Shown here piece after piece: positions 1 through 4,336 of a stretch of DNA of 5,496 nucleotides (within the stretch, counting starts at the first letter, position 1; every line of letters starts with the position of its first letter). The notes beneath the pieces were generated by a model. That model did no database searches. It saw nothing but the letters and a program-made list of their open reading frames with translations, and was not told the origin of the DNA. Origin of the DNA: Streptosporangiaceae bacterium (GTDB lineage Bacteria > Actinomycetota > Actinomycetes > Streptosporangiales > Streptosporangiaceae); NCBI GenBank assembly GCA_030040815.1, contig JASHSZ010000461.1, positions 1-5,496 on the forward strand, written 5' to 3'. The position numbers and the translations under genes are program-made.

Positions 1-612
1 GATTCTTTCCGGCGGGATCTCACCGACGTCGACGACGTCGTCGACCTCCACGATGGCGACCCGTGCCGCCTTGGCGAAGCTCGGTCCGAAGTGCTGGTTG
101 GCGCCGCGGAACTCGACATTCCCTAGCCGGTCGGCCCGGTGCGCGGCGATGAAGGCGTAGTCCACGCCGATCGCCGTTTCCAGCAGGTAGGGCTTCCCGT
201 CGAAGTACCGCAGCTCCTTGCCCTCGGCGATGGGCGTGTCCAAACCCGTGGGCGTATAGATGGCCGCGAGCCCGGCGCCCGCCGCGCGAAGCCGTTCCAC
301 CAGCGTGCCCTGCGGGACCAGCTCGAACGTCATCTCGCCTGCCCGAATGCGCTGCTCCGCCGGAGACGACCCGCCTGGTCGGGCGGTGAATGACACGACC
401 ATGCGCCGGACCCGTCCGGCTTCGATCAGCGCCTGGCCGGCCGGCGGGATGGAGTTTCCCACCAGGCAGAGGTCAGTCGTGCCGCGTTCGTTCAGAGCGG
501 CGAGCAGGCTGACGGGTGCGCCGGCGCTCGGGCCGAAGCAGGAGACGGCAACAGTTGCCCCATCGGGAAGGTCGCTGATCGCGTCTGCAGGCGAGGGCAT
601 GAGCTTGTCCAT
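1..612 (-). CDS. CoA-transferase family I, alpha subunit (partial, C-terminus off the left edge)
   Basis: The reverse strand reads open for 204 codons from ATG 612-610 to the window edge. Family members move CoA between a CoA thioester and a free acid (3-oxoacid, glutaconate and similar enzymes) as alpha/beta pairs in the cytoplasm. Visible support: an N-terminal glycine-loop motif, DGATVAVSCFGPSAGAP (residues 17-33), matching the family I signature except that SC replaces the usual GG before F. Further on are VPQGTLVERLRAAGAG, GKPYLLE, ADRLGNVEFRG and a C-terminal KAARVAIVEVDDVVDVGE stretch (about residues 177-196), in the usual family order. Full-length alpha subunits are about 230-250 residues, so perhaps 30-45 are missing. 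The catalytic glutamate sits in the beta subunit, which should follow beyond the left edge. Start: ATG 612 is the first Met; ATG 600 (Met5) is an alternative, and neither has a strong ribosome binding site. The acid substrate cannot be deduced. A flavoprotein gene lies 138 bp upstream on the same strand. Confidence 0.9.
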   Translation of the reverse strand, partial: MDKLMPSPADAISDLPDGATVAVSCFGPSAGAPVSLLAALNERGTTDLCLVGNSIPPAGQALIEAGRVRRMVVSFTARPGGSSPAEQRIRAGEMTFELVPQGTLVERLRAAGAGLAAIYTPTGLDTPIAEGKELRYFDGKPYLLETAIGVDYAFIAAHRADRLGNVEFRGANQHFGPSFAKAARVAIVEVDDVVDVGEIPPERI

Positions 613-671
613 GGGCTTAGCCTGCGGTCGCCTGATGGGCGTGACAACGGCTGATCCGCCCAGCGGAATTG

Positions 672-679
672 ATCGCGAT
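672..679. promoter_or_regulatory. ATCGCGAT palindrome upstream of the CoA-transferase gene (possible operator)
   Basis: A perfect 8-bp palindrome lies in the 138-bp gap between the flavoprotein stop and the CoA-transferase start, about 60 bp before that start. The same 8-mer occurs once more by my reading, inside the putative ABC-operon promoter at 4213-4220. Its intergenic position and low expected frequency in GC-rich DNA suggest a protein binding site, but no -35/-10 pair is obvious next to it. Chance occurrence is possible. Confidence 0.25.
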
Positions 680-750
680 GTGTTGCGCCGCGGCGGGGAG
701 TGGTTCGCGCACGCACGGCGCCACCAGTCGACGCACTCGACCGGCCGCGC

Positions 751-1290
751 CTAGTCGGCAGAGCGCTCGGCGATGTCGAGCGCGCGCTCCCAGGGGAAGT
801 CGGCGACCTCGGTGTTCTCCACGCCGAACGGCTCCGCCGGGTGCTCTCCCTTGAGCAGGAGGTAAACCCCTTCGTCACGAAGCTGTGCTACCGAGCGCCG
901 GAACGGCTCCCGAGCGGCGAGCGGCGCGTTGACCCACGGCACCATGACGATGGGAATCCGCCGGCCAATCGCCTCGGCGATGACGCCGAGTGCGTGCACG
1001 TCGGTGATGCCCAACGCGCCCTTGTTGATGGTGTTGAAGGTGGCCGGGGCGACGATCAGCGCGTCGGGCCGCGGCGGCCGCGCATCGGTCGGCGAGCGGT
1101 ACCCGACCTCGACCTTGTTCCCGGTCATCGCCTCTAACACCGCAGCGTCCACGAACGAGAGCGCATCAGGCGTCGGGATCACTCGTACCGTCCACAGCCG
1201 CTGCTGCGCCAGCCGGACGAGCGACCGTACGTCAGACGTGGGCGGCGCTCCGCAGACGACGACGCTCAGCTCTCTGGTTACCTGGCCCAC
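751..1290 (-). CDS. Flavoprotein of the phosphopantothenoylcysteine decarboxylase (HFCD) fold, 179 aa
   Basis: The protein has the Rossmann-like flavodoxin fold pattern of the PPC decarboxylase/EpiD/Dfp flavoprotein family. It starts with a hydrophobic strand ending in CGAPPTSD (residues 13-20). The FMN-binding signature is ALIVAPATFNTINKGALGITD (residues 77-97), close to the family's APaTaNT-x-K-x-A-x-G-x-x-D. A PWVNAPLAAREPF segment stands where decarboxylases carry the PxMNxxM substrate clamp. FMN binding is therefore likely. However, the catalytic His that decarboxylases carry about 10 residues before the APaTaNT motif is not present: the stretch reads DARPPRPDA. Decarboxylase activity is thus doubtful, and the true reaction is unknown. 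Small actinobacterial 'flavoproteins' of about 180 residues with this pattern are common. Start: GTG at 1290-1288, after an in-frame stop upstream, with a weak GAGTGAG purine tract just before it. It is divergent from the NTF2-like gene and codirectional with the CoA-transferase. Confidence 0.85.
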   Translation of the reverse strand: MGQVTRELSVVVCGAPPTSDVRSLVRLAQQRLWTVRVIPTPDALSFVDAAVLEAMTGNKVEVGYRSPTDARPPRPDALIVAPATFNTINKGALGITDVHALGVIAEAIGRRIPIVMVPWVNAPLAAREPFRRSVAQLRDEGVYLLLKGEHPAEPFGVENTEVADFPWERALDIAERSAD

Positions 1291-1412
1291 CTCACTCGGT
1301 CGTCGTGCACCCGCCGATCCCCTGGGAGCCTAGCCGCGGACAGCCTGGCTACGCGGATGTCTGACGGCTATGGTCCAGATGACCAGGCGGATCGAAGGAC
1401 GGTGTTCGCAGC

Positions 1413-1790
1413 ATGACTAGCGCACACGAGGTGGTCGCGGCGTACTGGGCCGCGGCGGAGGCACGCGACTGGGACGCGTTCGGCGCGCTGCTGGCCGACG
1501 ACGTCCTGTACCGCGGACCGCAGACCAGGGAACAGGTCCGCGGCCGCGACGCCTACATTCGGTTCAATGTCGAGGGCTTCCCGTACGACTGGCACGCCAC
1601 GGTGCAGCTCATCGTCGGCGAGGGTGCGCACGCCGCCAGCTGGATTGAGTTCACCGGACCCGAGGGTTCGCAGCCCGGCCTGTGCTTCTTTGAGCTCGGC
1701 GACGACGGGCTGATCGCCCAGCTCACCGACTTCTGGCCAGACCCCTATGAGCTTCCAGCCAGCCGCGCGCAGCTGGTCGAGCGCTACTAG
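1413..1790 (+). CDS. SnoaL-like / NTF2-superfamily protein, 125 aa
   Basis: A small single-domain protein of the usual length for SnoaL-like cone-shaped alpha+beta folds. The N-terminal helices carry the characteristic pattern VVAAYWAAAEARDWDAF (residues 7-23), followed by LLADDVLYRGP (26-36). Then come RGRDAYIRF (43-51), where the third helix sits, and a run of alternating beta-strand residues. The C-terminal strand holds the commonly seen LTDFWPDPYE (104-113). Members include polyketide cyclases, ketosteroid-isomerase-like enzymes, epoxide hydrolases and many proteins of unknown role, so the family does not fix a function. Within the pocket I can see Asp, His and Tyr residues but cannot assign a catalytic set. 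Start ATG 1413 has a GAAGGA tract 13 bases upstream, rather distant. Its 5' region is shared with the divergent flavoprotein gene; the downstream mgtC-like gene is separated by 172 bp. Confidence 0.85.
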   Translation: MTSAHEVVAAYWAAAEARDWDAFGALLADDVLYRGPQTREQVRGRDAYIRFNVEGFPYDWHATVQLIVGEGAHAASWIEFTGPEGSQPGLCFFELGDDGLIAQLTDFWPDPYELPASRAQLVERY

Positions 1791-1828
1791 CCCAGCAACG
1801 CTTGCGCCACGCCGCTCCCCAGAGCCGC

Positions 1829-1843
1829 GCCAGGCTTCCTGGC
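1829..1843 (+). terminator. Short hairpin downstream of the NTF2-like gene (possible terminator)
   Basis: A perfect 6-bp stem GCCAGG/CCTGGC with a CTT loop begins 39 bases after the stop codon at 1788-1790. There is no T-tract after it, which is common for actinobacterial hairpins but weakens the call. The following 80 bases are extremely G/C-rich and could fold in many ways. Confidence 0.25.
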
Positions 1844-1952
1844 AGGGAACGGCGGCGGCTTGGTCCGCTGCCGGGCTCGGGGCCGGGCCGGGCTCCGGGC
1901 AGTGACCCGCGGGCGGCTACCCTGCCCTAGGGGGTTTGCCGCTCAGCATCGC

Positions 1953-1960
1953 GGGGGGAG
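1953..1960 (+). promoter_or_regulatory. Ribosome binding site deciding the MgtC-family start
   Basis: A GGGGGGAG purine run lies two bases before GTG 1963-1965, inside the longer open frame that could begin at TTG 1936. Spacing measured from the centre of the run is acceptable. Translation from GTG also places the first hydrophobic helix close to the N-terminus as expected, so GTG 1963 is preferred over TTG 1936. Confidence 0.6.
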
Positions 1961-1962
1961 CA

Positions 1963-2448
1963 GTGACGACTGACGCCGCCGACATGCTGCACGTGCTCGT
2001 CGCGGCCGGGCTCACGTATATCGTCGGGTTCGAGCGGGACCTGCGCCGCGCGGGCGCGGGCGAGCGCGTGTTCGCACTCATCGGCATCGGCGCGGGCATC
2101 GTCGGCGTGCTCGCCACGCACGGCGCTCCCGCGGCGCTGACAGGCGCGCTGACCGGAGTTGGCTTCATCGGCGCCGGCCTGCTGTTCCGGCAAGAGCACG
2201 CGGAGTTCGTCCGCGGGCTGACAACGGCCGCGGCCATCCTGGCTTCCGTCGCGATCGGAGCCGCGGCGGGCGAGGGCCAGCTGCTGCTCGCCGTTGTCGG
2301 CACCGCTGTCACGCTGCTGGTCCTCGAGGGACGCTACATCCCGATACTGAGGCTGCTGGACGCCCGTCGTTTCGCGAGCCGAATCCGGAGAGACGAGGCG
2401 CCGCCCGCATCGCCTGGGCGGCGCTACGAGAGGGACGCCGGTCGCTGA
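1963..2448 (+). CDS. MgtC/SapB-family inner-membrane protein, 161 aa
   Basis: Family hallmarks are clear: an initial membrane helix ending in YIVGFERDLRRAGAGER (residues 19-35), where the glycine-Glu-Arg element is the conserved signature. Then comes a second hydrophobic segment (about 36-52), the GVGFIGAGLLFR motif (65-76), GLTTAAAILASVAIGAAAG (85-103) and a last hydrophobic helix TLLVLE (117-122). About four to five membrane segments are predicted by eye. The C-terminal 35 residues are arginine-rich and hydrophilic, and there is no room for the ACT-like soluble domain present in full MgtC of about 230 residues, so this is the short SapB-like form. Known MgtC is linked to magnesium limitation, acid tolerance and inhibition of F-type ATP synthase in pathogens, but transfer of that role to this protein is inference. 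I prefer GTG 1963 over TTG 1936 because of the adjacent purine-rich site. No magnesium riboswitch is visible upstream. Confidence 0.9.
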   Translation: MTTDAADMLHVLVAAGLTYIVGFERDLRRAGAGERVFALIGIGAGIVGVLATHGAPAALTGALTGVGFIGAGLLFRQEHAEFVRGLTTAAAILASVAIGAAAGEGQLLLAVVGTAVTLLVLEGRYIPILRLLDARRFASRIRRDEAPPASPGRRYERDAGR

Positions 2449-2469
2449 CCGCCCTCCGGCCGCGCTGCA

Positions 2470-2496
2470 GCCGACCCGGCATCTCCGCAGGTCGGC
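2470..2496. terminator. Inverted repeat between convergent genes (possible bidirectional terminator)
   Basis: A perfect 7-bp inverted repeat, GCCGACC at 2470-2476 and GGTCGGC at 2490-2496, surrounds a 13-base loop. It lies in the 86-bp gap between the stop of the MgtC-family gene (2448) and the stop of the minus-strand gene (2535). Placement suits a terminator serving both genes. The loop is long and T-runs are absent on both strands, so this is a modest call. Confidence 0.35.
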
Positions 2497-2534
2497 GCCT
2501 GGGAAGGCCGCCACCTTGGGCCAGCGCGGTCAGG

Positions 2535-3869
2535 TCAGGACACCGGAGTCGCGCGCGGGCCGATGGCGCGCGCTCGGAGCGCTTCGAGCGCCGTCGCCTT
2601 GCCGATCGCGGTGAGACCATAACTATCCTCGTGCCAGGGAGCGCCCACGGCCAGCAGGCCAAGCGCCCGGCACGGGTTGACGGTGTCGTAGAGAGCCAAG
2701 CGCACGTCGTCCTCGCTCGGCGCTTTGTTTGTGCTGTAATCGCGGAACCCGGCCTCGTTCGCCGCTCGCCGCACCCTGGTCGCGATCTTGTCCAGCGGCA
2801 GCGAATCGACGTCGAGCAGCAGGGCGAAGAACAGCTCACCTGCGAACACGCTGAAGCTGTCCCCGCTCTCCAGCAGCCCGGCGGCAACGGCTCGCCACAG
2901 CTGGTCGGCGTCTGCGGCCAGGCGCCGTCCCTTGGCGGTGAGGGTCAGCAGCCGGTGGGCCTGGCGTGCGAGGCCGAGCTCCTGGGCCAGCTCCCGCAGC
3001 TGAGACAGGTCGTACAGGTCGTCTTCGGTCCGCGGCGGCCGGCTGAGCTCCCACCCGAACCGGCCCGCGCTTTGCTGGACGAAGTTCCGGTTCAGGTTGC
3101 CTCGCACGGTGAGCCCGATGCCGTCGGATAGCTGGTCCAGCAGCCACTGCAGCCGCGGCAGCGGCTCCGCCGTGCCCGCGGGTAGCTGCGCTGGGTGCAG
3201 TAGCCGGTTGGCGACACCGGCCACAATCCGACGCCGGGTCTCGCTGCGTCGGAGGCTGACCCACGTTTCGGCGCGCTCGGTGAGGATCGCCTGGGCGTAG
3301 GTCTGGCCGAGCAGGTCGAGCCGCGCCGTGTTGAGATGGGCTCGCGCGAGTTCCTGCTGGCGGGGCTTCCAGCCTCGCGTGCCAGGACCGAGGGCACCGC
3401 TGGCCACCGCGACTTCGAGGAAGTCCGCGGTCGACGACCACGCGGCGGCTTCCTGCACGCCCATCACCGCACCCCACTGGAACTCCGGAAGATCCGGCGG
3501 AATGATGCCGGAGGCGGTGGCTGCCCGCCGGAACGCCGCCTTGCCGAGCCCTGGGCGCTGCTCGTACGCGCGGAGGACATCGTGTGTCGTCGGTGACCGG
3601 CAGATCGCGGCGTACCGCGGCAGTTGCAGCAGGTCGAACGCCTCCGCGAGCGCGCCGACCACCCGCAGTTTCTCGTCTTCGCTGTCAAGCCACTTCATCG
3701 GAAGCTGGTACCAGCAGAAGGTCTGCACGCCCTCCTGGGTGATCGCCGCCAGGCCCTCTTCGCCGGCTATCCACCGCAGGGCCGCTTCGGCGTCCTCGGC
3801 GGACGAAGCATCCAGCTCAGCCAGCTTCTTCAGCGCTGCCGAGATCTCGGGGTCATCATGATCCGCCAT
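2535..3869 (-). CDS. Uncharacterised 444-aa protein with a pRiA4b ORF-3-like C-terminal module
   Basis: A soluble, mostly helical protein without signal peptide or membrane helices; I do not recognise a named enzyme family. The N-terminal third is acidic and helical (LKKLAELDASSAEDAEAALR near 14-32). Residues 239-330 contain RLQWLLDQLSDGIGLT, then GWELSRPPRTEDDL, LRELAQELGL and LLTLTAKGRRLAADADQLWRA. This order (LLD..GDG..LT, then LRELA..LGL, then LxLTxxGRxLxxDxxxLW) resembles, from memory, the C-terminal module of actinobacterial proteins annotated as plasmid pRiA4b ORF-3 family, often read as winged-helix-like. A second LTAIGKATALEALRAR repeat of that style ends the protein (419-434). No catalytic motif or zinc-binding cysteine cluster is seen. 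Start: ATG 3869 is chosen; TTG 3932 would add 21 Arg-rich residues of poor quality, and its only nearby purine tract is too close. It is convergent with the MgtC-family gene and divergent from the ABC operon. The role is unknown. Confidence 0.85.
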   Translation of the reverse strand: MADHDDPEISAALKKLAELDASSAEDAEAALRWIAGEEGLAAITQEGVQTFCWYQLPMKWLDSEDEKLRVVGALAEAFDLLQLPRYAAICRSPTTHDVLRAYEQRPGLGKAAFRRAATASGIIPPDLPEFQWGAVMGVQEAAAWSSTADFLEVAVASGALGPGTRGWKPRQQELARAHLNTARLDLLGQTYAQAILTERAETWVSLRRSETRRRIVAGVANRLLHPAQLPAGTAEPLPRLQWLLDQLSDGIGLTVRGNLNRNFVQQSAGRFGWELSRPPRTEDDLYDLSQLRELAQELGLARQAHRLLTLTAKGRRLAADADQLWRAVAAGLLESGDSFSVFAGELFFALLLDVDSLPLDKIATRVRRAANEAGFRDYSTNKAPSEDDVRLALYDTVNPCRALGLLAVGAPWHEDSYGLTAIGKATALEALRARAIGPRATPVS

Positions 3870-3939
3870 CGCGGCCCAGCCTACGGGCCTGACGTGGGGT
3901 GCACGGCGGGAACGAGACGGGTGCCAACGCAATCTCCAT
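3856..3939 (-). CDS. Possible 27-codon leader ORF overlapping the start of the 444-aa protein
   Basis: ATG 3939-3937 is preceded by GAGGG about nine bases upstream, a better ribosome binding site than that of the large gene. It encodes a short peptide beginning MEIALAPVSFPPC and ending at TGA 3858-3856, which lies inside the first five codons of the 444-residue gene in another frame. An overlap of this kind could couple translation. The peptide is not hydrophobic, matches nothing I know, and could be a chance ORF in GC-rich DNA. Confidence 0.2.
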   Translation of the reverse strand: MEIALAPVSFPPCTPRQARRLGRDGGS

Positions 3940-4190
3940 CGCTAGAGTCCCTCGCGTCTCAGAGGTCGGCACTGCTACGTTCCGCGTGGTCGAGCGCTGC
4001 GGGCCGCTGCCGAGTCATGCCTCGCGCACACCGGGCCGAGCGACTCGGTCGTGGTCGGCCCCAGCTTCGCGGTCGCGCTGGATCAGCGGGGATGGATTCC
4101 TGGGGCGGGGCCTGCGAGCGCGGTTCGCAGCCGCCGAGGCCGCGGCCCGACGAGACACGCCGGCCGAGGCCGAGCCTGTTCCGGTATGAA
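3940..4190. other. GC-rich intergenic stretch without a convincing gene
   Basis: This is most of the divergent gap between the 444-residue protein gene and the ABC operon. All open frames here lack a credible start with ribosome binding site and give Arg/Pro/Ser-rich translations. Two plus-frame segments look mildly protein-like: one around 4006-4092, containing SDSVVVGPSFAVALDQRG, and one at about 4117-4189 in a different frame, containing RFAAAEAAARRDTPAEAEP and ending in TGA. They could be a frameshifted gene remnant, but the base composition alone can produce such patterns. The left end should also contain the promoter of the minus-strand gene, which I cannot place. Confidence 0.4.
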
Positions 4191-4191
4191 A

Positions 4192-4221
4192 CGCGATATA
4201 GCTTGACTGCAAATCGCGATA
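4192..4221 (+). promoter_or_regulatory. Operator-like repeats: CGCGATA direct pair and ATCGCGAT palindrome
   Basis: CGCGATA occurs at 4192-4198 and again at 4215-4221, 23 bp apart start to start, about two helical turns, in an A/T-rich island unlike its surroundings. The second copy is part of the perfect palindrome ATCGCGAT (4213-4220), which falls between the candidate -35 and -10 boxes of the ABC operon. A repressor bound there would block RNA polymerase. Actinobacterial DrrA-type exporters are often controlled by PadR- or TetR-family repressors; the identity of the regulator here is inference, and none is encoded in the window. Confidence 0.5.
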
Positions 4222-4232
4222 CTACTTATTGT
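4203..4232 (+). promoter_or_regulatory. Candidate sigma-70-like promoter of the ABC transporter operon
   Basis: The -35 candidate TTGACT (4203-4208) matches the TTGACA consensus at five of six bases. An 18-bp spacer leads to TATTGT (4227-4232), which matches TATAAT at four of six including the conserved TA at the start and T at the end. The segment is the most A/T-rich of the window. It would give a 5' leader of roughly 95-100 bases before ATG 4337. Confidence 0.5.
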
Positions 4233-4267
4233 TTGGGCAGAGGCCAGCCCGCGCTGACATCCGGGTA

Positions 4268-4299
4268 ACTGGTTTGACCCCGGCCGAGGCGCAACCGGT
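4268..4299 (+). other. Inverted repeat in the presumed 5' leader of the ABC operon
   Basis: ACTGGTT (4268-4274) can pair with AACCGGT (4293-4299) as a 7-bp RNA stem including one U-G pair, with an 18-base G/C-rich loop. It ends 37 bases before the ATPase start. It matches no riboswitch class I know and may be a chance fold. Confidence 0.25.
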
Positions 4300-4320
4300 A
4301 AGTTCATGAGCGGACTGTTC

Positions 4321-4326
4321 GGGAGG
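4321..4326 (+). promoter_or_regulatory. Ribosome binding site of the ABC ATPase
   Basis: GGGAGG lies ten bases before ATG 4337 and supports that start over the out-of-frame ATG at 4306, which has no purine tract at a useful distance. Confidence 0.6.
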
Positions 4327-4336
4327 GTACGGGGCG

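Noticed and set aside
28..45. Perfect 18-bp palindrome of alternating GTC/GAC triplets.
   Set aside because: It lies inside the CoA-transferase gene and is explained by consecutive Asp and Val codons (GAC, GTC) of a conserved segment.
1850..1930. Very G/C-rich repetitive tract (GGGCC/CCGGG-like) upstream of the MgtC-family gene, considered as a structured RNA or riboswitch.
   Set aside because: It can fold in many ways and shows no distinct stem set; it resembles no known magnesium-sensing element.
1936..1962. TTG 1936 as start of the MgtC-family gene.
   Set aside because: GTG 1963 has a strong purine-rich site directly upstream, and the extra nine residues add nothing family-like.
1927..2514. 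Minus-strand open frames opposite the MgtC-family gene.
   Set aside because: They are shadows: translations are Ala/Arg/Pro-rich without motifs, whereas the plus strand encodes a recognisable membrane family.
3870..3932. N-terminal extension of the 444-aa protein from TTG 3932.
   Set aside because: The added 21 residues are Arg/His/Pro-rich, the nearest purine tract is only about one base from the TTG, and Met at 3869 begins a typical acidic N-terminus.
3624..4268. Long plus-strand open frame of 214 codons across the 5' part of the 444-aa gene and the intergenic region.
   Set aside because: Its first part is antisense to a better supported gene, its translation is Arg/Ser/Pro-rich with no motif, and the start has no ribosome binding site.
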